A model generated the notes under the pieces. The model was not told the DNA's origin. It worked only from the letters and a program-made list of their open reading frames with translations, and searched no databases. 64,000 bases of DNA from JACMLD01 sp044223995 (GTDB taxonomy: Bacteria; Bacteroidota; Bacteroidia; Chitinophagales; Chitinophagaceae), in the NCBI GenBank assembly GCA_044223995.1, contig JBGALE010000010.1:1-64000 (forward strand), written 5' to 3'. Both the position numbers and the translations under genes were made by a program. The first letter of the stretch is position 1, and each line of letters opens with the position of its first letter. This document shows positions 7,272 to 15,480 of this stretch, piece after piece.

Positions 7272-9116
7272 ATGAGATACCTGTTTTTTTTAATACTTGC
7301 GGCATTCCAATGCACCCTTGTTTTTTCCCAGCAAACTCAAAAACCACCATTGCATGGAAAAAACTGGATGGCGGTGACCGGTAAACCACTCGCTGCAACA
7401 GCCGGCTCTATGATATTTCAAAAAGGTGGCAATGCGGTAGACGCTGCCTGTGCAATGCTGGCCGCTACCTGCACCATGTGGGATGTACTTAGTTGGGGCG
7501 GGGAAACACAGGCACTCATCTATAATCCCAATACAAAAAAAGTAATCGCTATTAATGCATTGGGTATTGCACCCACGGGTGCTACTGTCGATTTCTTTAA
7601 AAATAAGGGAATGAATTTCCCACCGGAGTATGGCCCACTGGCCGCCGTAACACCGGGAACGCCCGGTGGATTGTGCTATATGCTGGCAGAATACGGAACC
7701 ATGAGCCTGAAAGAAGTATTGGCACCTGCTATGCAATTAGCCGCTGGTTATCCCATCGAAGCCCAAACCGCCAACAGTATGGAACGCGGTAAAAAAATGA
7801 TCAGCCAGTGGCCTTACAGCAAAGCGGTATTTCTTCCCCATGCCGGTGAAAAGAGGGAAGCGCCTGAGGCGGGAGAAATTTTTGTTCAGAAAGATTTACT
7901 CGAAACACTGACCAAAATGGTGGATGCAGAGCAGGATGCGCTGAAGAAAAAGAAATCACGCAAAGAGGCCATCTATGCTGCATTCGACCGTTTCTACAAA
8001 GGAGATATCGCCAAAGAATTTGTACGCGGCTGCCAGGAGCAGGGTGGTCTCATCACAATGGAAGATCTTGCCAAATGGAAACCACTCGAAGAAGAACCGT
8101 TACATGTCAATTATAAAGGGATTGAAGTATATAAATTACAGCAATGGACACAGGGCCCGATGTTACTGCAATCGCTCAACATACTGGAAAATTTTGATCT
8201 GAAAAATATGGGCTATAACAGTGCGCGCTATATCCATACCCTGTATCAAACCATGAACCTCACATTTGCTGACCGCGATTTTTATTATGGCGATCCTTAT
8301 TTTCCCCCGGAAGAACCTATCAAAGGTTTGCTCAGTAAAGAATATGCAAAGGAAAGAGCCAAACTGATCACATTCGATAAAAACAATGCCAGTGCCGGCC
8401 CGGGGGATCCATACCCGTATGAAGGAAAAACAAATCCTTACCGCAATACATTGCAGCAACGCGGTTTTATGGCGCAGTCAACAACACCTATTACAGATGA
8501 ATACCACGACAGGCTTTGGCGTGGAACTACTTCTGTTGAAGCAGCCGATAAAGACGGATGGGTTGTCTCAATTACACCCAGCGGCGGATGGCTGCCAGCC
8601 TGCATTGCAGGACATACAGGCGTAGGTATGAGCCAGCGGTTACAAAGTTTTGTACTGGATCCTTCTCTAAATCCATTTAATGTCATTGAACCGGGTAAAC
8701 GTCCGCGCGTAACACTAACCCCTACGCTTGCACTAAAAGATGGCAAACCATTTTTAGCATTTGGTGTGCAGGGCGGCGATACACAGGATCAAAACCTGCT
8801 GCAGTTCTTTTTAAACATGGTGGAATTTGGTATGACAGTACAGGAAGCCACTGAAGCGGCGAATATCAACACCAACCAGTTGTGGCTATCGCTGGGAGGT
8901 GAGAAAATTGATGACCGAAAACCCAAACCCGGCAGTGTCATGCTGCAAAGCGGAACACCCGACTGGGTCAGAAAAGAATTACGGCAAATGGGTTATACAC
9001 TCACTTTCGAAGATCGAAGCAGTGGTCCTATCAACGCTATCTACATCGATTGGAAACACGGCAGTCTCTGGGGCGGTAGCAGCAACCATGGAGAAGATTA
9101 TGGCATTGGATGGTGA
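7272..9116 (+). CDS. Gamma-glutamyltransferase family protein (exported)
   Basis: A 614-residue Ntn-hydrolase proenzyme of the gamma-glutamyltranspeptidase family, with a signal peptide (MRYLFFLILAAFQCTLVFSQ) placing it in the periplasm or outside. Large-subunit motifs include KGGNAVDAACAMLAATC (residues 51-67) and AAVTPGTPGGL (124-134). The self-cleavage point and nucleophile should be Thr419 or Thr420 in RGTTSVEAADKDG, followed by VVSITPSGGW. The usual TTHxSV(V/A)D form is shortened here, so activity on glutathione is not certain; relatives include acylases and peptidases. It stands alone between AT-rich repeat arms. No link to the gamma-glutamyl operon 9 kb away is shown. Confidence 0.85.
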   Translation: MRYLFFLILAAFQCTLVFSQQTQKPPLHGKNWMAVTGKPLAATAGSMIFQKGGNAVDAACAMLAATCTMWDVLSWGGETQALIYNPNTKKVIAINALGIAPTGATVDFFKNKGMNFPPEYGPLAAVTPGTPGGLCYMLAEYGTMSLKEVLAPAMQLAAGYPIEAQTANSMERGKKMISQWPYSKAVFLPHAGEKREAPEAGEIFVQKDLLETLTKMVDAEQDALKKKKSRKEAIYAAFDRFYKGDIAKEFVRGCQEQGGLITMEDLAKWKPLEEEPLHVNYKGIEVYKLQQWTQGPMLLQSLNILENFDLKNMGYNSARYIHTLYQTMNLTFADRDFYYGDPYFPPEEPIKGLLSKEYAKERAKLITFDKNNASAGPGDPYPYEGKTNPYRNTLQQRGFMAQSTTPITDEYHDRLWRGTTSVEAADKDGWVVSITPSGGWLPACIAGHTGVGMSQRLQSFVLDPSLNPFNVIEPGKRPRVTLTPTLALKDGKPFLAFGVQGGDTQDQNLLQFFLNMVEFGMTVQEATEAANINTNQLWLSLGGEKIDDRKPKPGSVMLQSGTPDWVRKELRQMGYTLTFEDRSSGPINAIYIDWKHGSLWGGSSNHGEDYGIGW

Positions 9117-9428
9117 GATAATTAATAATTGACAATTAAGAATTAATAATTGGTATTCGTCTCATTAGAGATGCCGTCTTACAAATATGATGGGACAGGA
9201 GAATGAAAATTCTTAATTATTCATTGCACTAACAAATGTGAAAAAAGCCATAACAATTCCCCTGTTCTTCAATCATTGTAAATTTAAAACAGATTACCCC
9301 ACTCACTTAAAACCAAATACCCCTCTACCTTTTACCTTTCACCTAACTTAGAACTTATAACCCGATTTACCTCCACTCACTTACCACCATTTTCCTTTTT
9401 CCTAACTTACAATCTATTAATTGTTTCA
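9117..9428. other. Repeat-rich gene-free region after the gamma-glutamyltransferase gene
   Basis: Contains two 12-bp direct copies of AATTAATAATTG (9120-9131 and 9141-9152), the right arm of the 20-bp inverted repeat, another AATTCTTAATTATT copy at 9208-9221, and an imperfect ~74-bp tandem with CCACTCACTTA at 9299 and 9373. No gene is seen. Confidence 0.7.
9134..9153. repeat. Right arm of the 20-bp inverted repeat flanking the gamma-glutamyltransferase gene
   Basis: AATTAAGAATTAATAATTGG, exact reverse complement of 7196-7215. Confidence 0.85.
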
Positions 9429-9830
9429 ATGAACGAACACTTAACTGTATACTTCGACGGAATTTGCAATTTATGCAATGGTACAGTACTGTTTATTATT
9501 AAGCATGATAAGCAAAAGAGATTTCGCTTTGCTTCCCTGCAGGGTATGGCAGGACAGGCTTTTTTGAAAAAGCAGGATTTACCTGCAGATACATTCAATT
9601 CATTCATACTGGCTAAAGGAGACAATATCTATACAAGATCAACTGCGGCACTCCGTGTTTGTAAATACCTGGGCAGCGGTTGGCCATTGTTGTATGGGTT
9701 TATTATTCTGCCGCGTTTTGTGCGCGATGCGGTATATAACTTAATTGCACGCAATCGCTACAAATGGTTTGGGAAAAAAGAAGCCTGCTGGATCCCCACG
9801 CCAGCACTTAAGGAGAAATTTCTTGATTGA
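9429..9830 (+). CDS. DCC-family thiol-disulfide oxidoreductase-like protein (DUF393)
   Basis: A 133-residue protein of the DCC family, named for the N-terminal Asp-x-x-Cys-x-x-Cys motif, here YFDGICNLCNG at residues 9-19. Further family marks are RFRFASLQG (about residues 31-40), DNIYTRSTAALRVCKYLG, and YNLIARNRYKWFGKK near the end. Members are predicted thioredoxin-like redox proteins, but biochemical function is poorly established. The ATG at 9429 gives the expected distance to the motif. It is convergent with the E1 gene, with only 14 bases between stops. Confidence 0.88.
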   Translation: MNEHLTVYFDGICNLCNGTVLFIIKHDKQKRFRFASLQGMAGQAFLKKQDLPADTFNSFILAKGDNIYTRSTAALRVCKYLGSGWPLLYGFIILPRFVRDAVYNLIARNRYKWFGKKEACWIPTPALKEKFLD

Positions 9831-9844
9831 TTTCTTCGCTATTA

Positions 9845-12235
9845 CTATTCAGCCATCATAGAAAGAATCACATCTGTAATTTCTTCTGCATTCGGTTTGC
9901 TGAAATAATCGCCATCACTGGCGTATGCCGGGCGATGTGCCTTTGCTGTAATGGTGCGTGGCGCTACATCCAGCCAGCGGTAACCGTCTTGTTCTTCCAT
10001 TACTTTATTGAACATATAAGCCGCTGCTCCACCGGGTACGTCTTCGTCAATGAATACTATCCGGCTGGTTTTTTTAAGCGATTCTAATATGGTATGGTGA
10101 ATATCAAACGGCAGCAATGTTTGTACATCTATAATCTCACACTGGATGTCTTTTGCCTCCAGTTCCTGTGCCGATTCCTGGATGATGCGCAAAGTAGAGC
10201 CGTAAGAAACAACCGTGATATCTGTTCCTTCGCGAATGATCTCCGGCTCGCCCAGCGGCACTTTAAAGGTCGAAAGATTCGCAGGAAGTTTTTCCTTCAA
10301 CCGGTAACCATTCAGGCATTCAATCACGAGTGCCGGATCAATCCCTTGCAGTAAAGTATTGTACATACCCACTGCCTGCACCATGTTGCGCGGAACACAT
10401 ACATGCATACCACGCAGTGAATTGATGATCATACCCATGGGCGAACCGCTGTGCCATATTCCTTCCAAACGATGTCCCCTGCTGCGAACAATCAATGGCG
10501 CGGCCTGTCTTCCCGCAGTACGGTATTGCATCGTTGCCAAATCATCTGTTAATGGCTGCAATCCATATACGAGATAGTCGAGGTATTGTATTTCTGCAAT
10601 GGGCCGTAAACCACGAAGCGCTAACCCAATGCCCTGGCCCATAATAGACAGCTCGCGTATACCAGTGTCGAATATGCGCTGTTTACCGTGCTTTGCCTGC
10701 AGGCCTGCAAATCCCTGGTTAACATCGCCAATAAAACCAAGGTCTTCTCCAAATGCTATGACCTTCGGGTTGCTTGCAAATAACTGATCGAAATATTTAT
10801 TCAATACTTCGTATCCATTCACTGTAAGTGAGTCTGCGTCATACTCTGCTTTTTCTTCCGTCACTTTCAATGCGCTCTTTGGTCCTTCGTTGTATAAAAA
10901 CGAATTGTACAACCCTTCGTTTTCCTGCAAGAGGGATTGATAATATTCTTTGGCTGATGCAGCTTCATTTTTATCAACCATCATGATGCATTGGTGCAGT
11001 ATCTTCATTACATCACGGCGTGTCGGCTCGCGGTTGCTGCTCAGCGAGGCTGCCAAAGCCAGCAGCGCTTCGCCCTGGCCCGATGAGACAACCGCCATCT
11101 TTTGTATGATATCGATGGTATGATTTACCTGCACTCTTATCGGCGCCTGGTATTCTTCCCATGCCTGGTTGCGGCTGTCGCGCACAAATTCCTTGGCGGA
11201 GGTTTCCATATCAGACAATTCTTCTTCACTGGCGAGTGAGTTATCGATGATCCACTCCTTTAATTTTTTGATGGCGTCCCACTCCCGCTCCCATTCCAGG
11301 CGTTCCGGTGTTTTATACCGTTCATGGCTACCCGAAGTAGAATGCCCCTGTGGCTGGGTTACTTCTTCAACGTGGAAGAGAACAGGCGTATGCGTCTCGC
11401 GCGCTTTTTTAATACCTGCTTCAAATATTTCACACATACCTGCATAGTCCCATGCTTTCACCCGGTAAATATCTATTCCGTTTGTACCTTCTTTTTTCTG
11501 AAAACCGCGCATGGCTTCTGAAATGGATCCCTTTGTAGTCTGGTATTCTTTCGGAACGGAAATCCCATATCCATCATCCCATACAAAAATTACCAATGGC
11601 ACCTGCACAACACCTGCAGCGTTGACTGTTTCCCAAAAATGTCCTTCGCTGGTGGAAGCATCACCAATAGTACAGAAACATACTTCGTTGCCATTGGATG
11701 ACAACTGCGGGAATTGTTTTAATTCAGGAATATACCGGAATGCTTTTGACGCATAGGCAAGGCCCAATGCTTTTGGCATTTGTGCAGCGGTCGGTGCCAT
11801 GCCTGCTGCAAGGTTTTTTGTTTTGACAAGATCAGTATATTCCCCGTTTTTATTAATAAATGGTGTGGCAAAATGTGAATTCATCTGCCTGCCGGCGCTG
11901 TGCGGATCATTGTTGGTATCCGGGTCGGCATATAATTGCGCAAAAAATTCTTTGATGGTAGCAGCGCCTGTAGCAAAGGCAAAAGTCTGATCGCGGTAGT
12001 AACCACTGTAAAAGTCACCTGGTTTAAAAAATTTGGCCATCGCTACCTGCGGCACTTCCTTCCCATCCCCAAAAATGCCAAACTTTGCTTTACCGGTCAA
12101 TACTTCCTTGCGACCCAGCAGGCTGGACTCGCGGCTTTGGCAAGCCAGGCGGAAATCGTTCAGCACTTCTCCGCGAAAGTGCTCATAAGACAGTTTTTCC
12201 GCAGCCAGTAACTTGTTAGTTGTTAGCTGTTCCAT
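9845..12235 (-). CDS. 2-oxoacid (branched-chain type) dehydrogenase E1, fused alpha and beta subunits
   Basis: A 796-residue thiamine-diphosphate enzyme joining E1-alpha (to about residue 370) and E1-beta (from about 470). The alpha half has the ThDP motif GDASTSEGHFW at 191-201 ending in WDDGYGIS (219-226). Here DD replaces the usual N of the GDG...N motif, a variant common in Bacteroidota fusions. The beta half shows FGEDLGFIGDVNQG, RIFDTGIREL and WHSGSPMG. It should decarboxylate a 2-oxoacid and acetylate-type load a lipoyl E2, but no E2 or E3 gene is in the window. A second, shorter E1 fusion is at 53608. The promoter element sits only 4 bases before the ATG. Confidence 0.88.
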   Translation of the reverse strand: MEQLTTNKLLAAEKLSYEHFRGEVLNDFRLACQSRESSLLGRKEVLTGKAKFGIFGDGKEVPQVAMAKFFKPGDFYSGYYRDQTFAFATGAATIKEFFAQLYADPDTNNDPHSAGRQMNSHFATPFINKNGEYTDLVKTKNLAAGMAPTAAQMPKALGLAYASKAFRYIPELKQFPQLSSNGNEVCFCTIGDASTSEGHFWETVNAAGVVQVPLVIFVWDDGYGISVPKEYQTTKGSISEAMRGFQKKEGTNGIDIYRVKAWDYAGMCEIFEAGIKKARETHTPVLFHVEEVTQPQGHSTSGSHERYKTPERLEWEREWDAIKKLKEWIIDNSLASEEELSDMETSAKEFVRDSRNQAWEEYQAPIRVQVNHTIDIIQKMAVVSSGQGEALLALAASLSSNREPTRRDVMKILHQCIMMVDKNEAASAKEYYQSLLQENEGLYNSFLYNEGPKSALKVTEEKAEYDADSLTVNGYEVLNKYFDQLFASNPKVIAFGEDLGFIGDVNQGFAGLQAKHGKQRIFDTGIRELSIMGQGIGLALRGLRPIAEIQYLDYLVYGLQPLTDDLATMQYRTAGRQAAPLIVRSRGHRLEGIWHSGSPMGMIINSLRGMHVCVPRNMVQAVGMYNTLLQGIDPALVIECLNGYRLKEKLPANLSTFKVPLGEPEIIREGTDITVVSYGSTLRIIQESAQELEAKDIQCEIIDVQTLLPFDIHHTILESLKKTSRIVFIDEDVPGGAAAYMFNKVMEEQDGYRWLDVAPRTITAKAHRPAYASDGDYFSKPNAEEITDVILSMMAE

Positions 12236-12239
12236 GCAG

Positions 12240-12247
12240 CAAACCTA
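12240..12247 (-). promoter_or_regulatory. -7 element directly before the E1 fusion start
   Basis: On the minus strand TAGGTTTG matches TAnnTTTG exactly and ends 4 bases before the ATG at 12235. Transcription would then begin at or beside the start codon. Confidence 0.5.
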
Positions 12248-12445
12248 CGGGTTTTTTCAAAGTGGTTAACCACAAGAAACTAACAATTGTAATGGTTTCC
12301 TGGCAATGGGCCGGTTTGCAGTGGCAGCCTGTCTTTCACCTTCATGAACCTGCCCGGATATTCAGCAGAAATCTTGCCCTGAAATGGAAGTTGTTAATAA
12401 AATATCAATCAAAAAAATAGGCTATGATGGTTGGGCTACAATATG

Positions 12446-12453
12446 TAAATTTG
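12446..12453 (+). promoter_or_regulatory. -7 element before the DUF1573 pair
   Basis: TAAATTTG, 48 bases before the ATG at 12502. It lies inside the longer open frame starting at 12424, which supports the later start. Confidence 0.5.
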
Positions 12454-12501
12454 ATTGTTCGTTTTAAAACCATTGTTAACGAACCGAAATTTGATAGATA
12501 T

Positions 12502-12954
12502 ATGAAAACAATTCTTACATTTTTAGCCACTGCCGTTATTGTAAACTTAGCCATCGCCCAGGGAACAAATGCACCGATTAAACCGGTTGCCGAAATACTG
12601 TCATTAAAAGAAACGTCTTTTGATTTCGGTAAAATCCAGCAGGGCCGTCCCGTTACACACGAATTTATTGTAACCAATGTTGGCCACGATACACTCAAGA
12701 TTGAAGATGTACGTGCCAGTTGTGGTTGCACTACCCCTGTATGGAAACGTGACCCCGTTCAGGCTGGTACCTCCACCAAGATCACAGTCGGATACAATGC
12801 ATACGCCGAAGGGCCGTTTGAAAAAACCGTGACCATTTTCTTTAATGGCGGTCAAACCAAGATGATGACCATTAAAGGAATCGTGTACAAAGCGCCGGCT
12901 GCACCTGCACCGGAAAACCAGGGCGTTGAATTATTAAAAAAATCAAACCAATAA
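12502..12954 (+). CDS. DUF1573 exported protein (first of pair)
   Basis: A 150-residue protein starting at an ATG followed by a signal peptide (MKTILTFLATAVIVNLAIAQ). A longer frame opens at 12424, but that would bury the signal peptide and the -7 element. The mature part is a DUF1573 immunoglobulin-like beta-sandwich: TSFDFGKIQQGRPVTHEF, VTNVGHDTLKIEDVRASC, the invariant CGCTTPVW and a final KTVTIFFNGG strand. Such domains are related to ASPM-SPD-2-Hydin/abnormal spindle folds and are abundant in Bacteroidota, but no function is established. It is followed after 3 bases by a close paralogue and so is co-transcribed. Confidence 0.88.
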   Translation: MKTILTFLATAVIVNLAIAQGTNAPIKPVAEILSLKETSFDFGKIQQGRPVTHEFIVTNVGHDTLKIEDVRASCGCTTPVWKRDPVQAGTSTKITVGYNAYAEGPFEKTVTIFFNGGQTKMMTIKGIVYKAPAAPAPENQGVELLKKSNQ

Positions 12955-12957
12955 ACA

Positions 12958-13398
12958 ATGAAGAAACTTGTTCTAGGACTGGCAGCCGTATTATTTATGT
13001 CAGTAGCATTTGCACAGGCACCCGGCACCGCGACACCAGTAGCTGAAATGGTGAAGTTTAAGGAAAACGTACACGATTTTGGAAAGATCAAACAAGGTGT
13101 ACCGGTGAATTATGATTTTGCATTTAAAAACCTTTCCAAAAAACCACTGGTGATTGAAACCGCTATGGCAAGTTGTGGTTGCACTACTCCGAAATGGCCG
13201 CAACAACCGATTGGAAAAGGTAAGAGTGATAAAATCAATGCAGGTTTTAATGCTGCCGCTCCCGGCCCGTTTGAAAAAACGATTACCGTTAAAATTTCCG
13301 GCGCAGCACAACCCGTAGAATTAAAAATCAAAGGTGAGGTATTAAGCGCTGATGCTTATGCCAAATATGAAGCTGAAAAAGGAAAAACAAACAAGTGA
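12958..13398 (+). CDS. DUF1573 exported protein (second of pair)
   Basis: A 146-residue paralogue of the preceding gene: signal peptide MKKLVLGLAAVLFMSVAFAQ, then VHDFGKIKQGVPVNYDFAF, the CGCTTPKW motif, GPFEKTITVKISG and a charged tail (KYEAEKGKTNK). The shared blocks ASCGCTTP and PFEKT(V/I)T point to a tandem duplication. The gene starts 3 bases after the upstream stop and ends at a strong terminator, so the two form a two-gene operon. A periplasmic or outer-membrane structural or binding role is plausible but unproven. Confidence 0.88.
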   Translation: MKKLVLGLAAVLFMSVAFAQAPGTATPVAEMVKFKENVHDFGKIKQGVPVNYDFAFKNLSKKPLVIETAMASCGCTTPKWPQQPIGKGKSDKINAGFNAAAPGPFEKTITVKISGAAQPVELKIKGEVLSADAYAKYEAEKGKTNK

Positions 13399-13421
13399 TT
13401 TTTTTACAGTTTGAATATTGT

Positions 13422-13449
13422 CCCCGCCCAAAAGGCGGGGATTTTTTTT
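13422..13449 (+). terminator. Rho-independent terminator of the DUF1573 operon
   Basis: Perfect 7-bp stem CCCCGCC/GGCGGGG, 5-nt loop, then A and eight T. Confidence 0.93.
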
Positions 13450-13503
13450 ACCGGTAGTATATGTGGGAAGGGAAACCGGTATCTTTAATAAAACAGCTTG
13501 TAT

Positions 13504-14064
13504 ATGAAAAGATGGACTGCCATTACGATAACTTTATTATGCATCTCTTCTGCTGCGATGGCCAACTGGCAACCGGCTAATCTCTTCCGTTCGGTAAAGG
13601 ATACGATAATAGCCAACCCGGAAGATGTAAAAAGCATCGATGCCATCATTGCTGCCTTATACAATGTAATATCCGGTCCCGCCGGAGAAGCCAGGAACTG
13701 GAACCGTATGCGCAGTTTGTTTTTGCCAGAGGGAAAGCTTGTTGCAGCAGGTCAACGACCTACCGGAGAGGTTGTAAAAAGAGTGATGACCGTGGAAGAT
13801 TATATCACTACGTCCGGTCCATTTCTTGAAAAGAACGGCTTTTTTGAAACGGAAGTCAGCCGGCAGCAACAGGTATACGGGCATATTGCACATTGCTTCA
13901 GCACCTATGAATCAAGAAAAACTGCCACCGATGCACAACCCTTTATGCGTGGCATCAACAGTATACAATTGTATTACGATGGAAAACGGTGGTGGATATT
14001 GACCGTATTCTGGCAACCGGAAACAAAAGATCTGCCGCTGCCCAAAGAATATTTGAAGGGATAA
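13504..14064 (+). CDS. Exported NTF2-like protein
   Basis: A 186-residue protein with a signal peptide (MKRWTAITITLLCISSAAMA). An in-frame TTG at 13498 exists, but the ATG at 13504 is at the natural signal-peptide start. The mature part fits the NTF2/SnoaL-like cone fold: an opening helix IDAIIAALYNVISGPAGEARNW, MRSLFLPEGKL, a helix VEDYITTSGPFL, and last strands GINSIQLYYDGKRWWIL. Members of this fold are enzymes or ligand-binding proteins; this subgroup has no assigned function. It precedes the HAD gene by 38 bases, but a -7 element in between suggests separate transcription. Confidence 0.7.
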   Translation: MKRWTAITITLLCISSAAMANWQPANLFRSVKDTIIANPEDVKSIDAIIAALYNVISGPAGEARNWNRMRSLFLPEGKLVAAGQRPTGEVVKRVMTVEDYITTSGPFLEKNGFFETEVSRQQQVYGHIAHCFSTYESRKTATDAQPFMRGINSIQLYYDGKRWWILTVFWQPETKDLPLPKEYLKG

Positions 14065-14074
14065 GATACCTGCC

Positions 14075-14082
14075 TACATTTG
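14075..14082 (+). promoter_or_regulatory. -7 element before the HAD gene
   Basis: TACATTTG, perfect TAnnTTTG, 20 bases before the ATG at 14103. Confidence 0.5.
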
Positions 14083-14102
14083 CATGCTCAACAGCTTTGA
14101 AT

Positions 14103-14792
14103 ATGAGAATTAAAGCCATCGCGTTTGATGCAGATGATACGCTCTGGATAAATGAGCCTTATTTCCAGGAAACCGAAAAAAAATTCTGCGAACTGCTGGA
14201 AGACTTTCTTCCGCAACATACCGTATCAAGGGAATTGTTGCAGACTGAAATGGACAACCTCGACCTGTATGGGTATGGTGTAAAGGGATTTGTGCTGTGT
14301 ATGATTGAAACAGCGTTGCGTGCTACAGACAAATCAGTCAATATTGACATCATCGAAAGGATAACAGCGCTTGGCAAAGAGTTGTTGCACAAACCGATCG
14401 TATTATTGGAAGGTGTGGAAGAAATTCTATCACATTTGAAAAAAGAGTACCGCCTGGTAGTAGCCACCAAGGGAGATTTGCTGGACCAGGAACGTAAGCT
14501 GAAAAAATCCGGGCTGGAACATTATTTTCACCACATAGAAATTATGTCGGAGAAAAAAGAACCGGATTATCAAAAGTTGATCCGACACCTGGATGTGATG
14601 CCGCAGGAGTTTTTAATGATCGGCAATTCCATCAAATCGGATATTATGCCTGTGCTGAATATCGGCGGCCATGGTATCCACGTTCCCTATCATACTACCT
14701 GGGCACATGAAACGGTTGATTACACGGTGGATCATCCACAGTTCAAACAGGTAAAACATGTATCGGACATTTTACCCATCCTGGCATCATGA
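14103..14792 (+). CDS. HAD-superfamily hydrolase
   Basis: A 229-residue haloacid-dehalogenase-type phosphatase. Motif I is FDADDTLW with Asp9 as nucleophile and Asp11 as acid/base. Motif II is the Thr in VVATKGD. Motif III lies in the KKEPDYQKLIRHL region. Motif IV is MIGNSIKSDI. A helical cap sits between residues about 20 and 85 (C1 type). The arrangement resembles pyrimidine-nucleotidase/phosphoglycolate-phosphatase-like HADs, but the substrate is not readable. An upstream in-frame ATG at 13989 would overlap the previous gene by 76 bases and is disfavoured. It overlaps the next gene by ATGA, indicating translational coupling. Confidence 0.85.
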   Translation: MRIKAIAFDADDTLWINEPYFQETEKKFCELLEDFLPQHTVSRELLQTEMDNLDLYGYGVKGFVLCMIETALRATDKSVNIDIIERITALGKELLHKPIVLLEGVEEILSHLKKEYRLVVATKGDLLDQERKLKKSGLEHYFHHIEIMSEKKEPDYQKLIRHLDVMPQEFLMIGNSIKSDIMPVLNIGGHGIHVPYHTTWAHETVDYTVDHPQFKQVKHVSDILPILAS

Positions 14793-15412
14793 AACATACA
14801 TTATCCATAGCCGATTGGAACCGCAAAGATCATTTTGCCTTCTTCAAACAATTTGAAGAGCCTTTCTTTGGTATTACGGTAACCGTTGATTGCACAAAGG
14901 CTTATGCTGCGGCAAAAAGCCGTGGCGTTTCTTTTTTCCTGTATTATTTGTATAAATCGCTGGCTGCCGCTAACCAGGTTGAACCCTTTCGGTACCGCAT
15001 ACACGAAGACGAGGTATGGGTATTTGATACAGTGAATGCCTCGCCTACCATCAACCGGCCCGACGGCAGTTTTGGGTTTTCCTATATCGACTATCACCCA
15101 TCATTTGATCAATTTATTCAAACGGCGCAGGCGGAAATTGCACGCGTACAATCCAGCAAGGGATTGGTACCGGCAGTTTCAGGCGAAAACGTGATCCATT
15201 ATTCTTCTATTCCGTGGATCAATTTCACCAGCCTGTCGCATGCAAGAAGTTTTTCCTTTAAAGACAGCTCTCCGAAAATCTCCTTTGGCAAAATGACCGG
15301 GGATGAACGTCTCCGCACCATGCCCATGTCTGTTCATGTACACCATGCATTAATGGACGGGTACCATGTGGGCCAGTATATTGATCTTTTTCAGCAGCTC
15401 ATGAATGAATAG
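14789..15412 (+). CDS. Type A chloramphenicol acetyltransferase-like protein
   Basis: A 207-residue trimeric-type acyltransferase of the CAT family. The catalytic block is HHALMDGYHVGQ at residues 185-196, with the catalytic His and the structural Asp. The N-terminal FFKQFEEPFFGITVTVDCT and SFFLYYLYKSL also match. Close chromosomal homologues in Bacteroidota are annotated as CAT, but many do not confer resistance and the natural substrate is unknown. Coupling by an ATGA overlap to a HAD phosphatase, rather than a resistance or mobile context, suggests a metabolic role. I would not call it an antibiotic resistance gene. Confidence 0.8.
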   Translation: MKHTLSIADWNRKDHFAFFKQFEEPFFGITVTVDCTKAYAAAKSRGVSFFLYYLYKSLAAANQVEPFRYRIHEDEVWVFDTVNASPTINRPDGSFGFSYIDYHPSFDQFIQTAQAEIARVQSSKGLVPAVSGENVIHYSSIPWINFTSLSHARSFSFKDSSPKISFGKMTGDERLRTMPMSVHVHHALMDGYHVGQYIDLFQQLMNE

Positions 15413-15468
15413 GAAGTCCGGCGTCAACATTTCTTTCCACTGCATGTGGCTATATAATGCGTCCTGCT

Positions 15469-15476
15469 TATTTTTG
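15469..15476 (+). promoter_or_regulatory. -7 element directly before the aminotransferase start
   Basis: TATTTTTG ends 4 bases before the ATG at 15481, the same spacing as at the E1 fusion on the other strand (12240). This suggests a leaderless or near-leaderless mRNA. Confidence 0.5.
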
Positions 15477-15480
15477 CCAA

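Noticed and set aside
7272..9116. Gamma-glutamyltransferase as part of the 17.9-24 kb pathway
   Set aside because: It is exported, about 9 kb away and separately transcribed. The shared gamma-glutamyl chemistry alone is not evidence.
9299..9383. CRISPR-like array in the repeat-rich region
   Set aside because: Only two imperfect copies with a ~74-base period, low complexity, and no cas genes.
14789..15412. Antibiotic (chloramphenicol) resistance gene
   Set aside because: The CAT fold and HHALMDG motif are present, but the gene is coupled to a HAD phosphatase in a chromosomal setting with no mobile context. Many such homologues do not give resistance.
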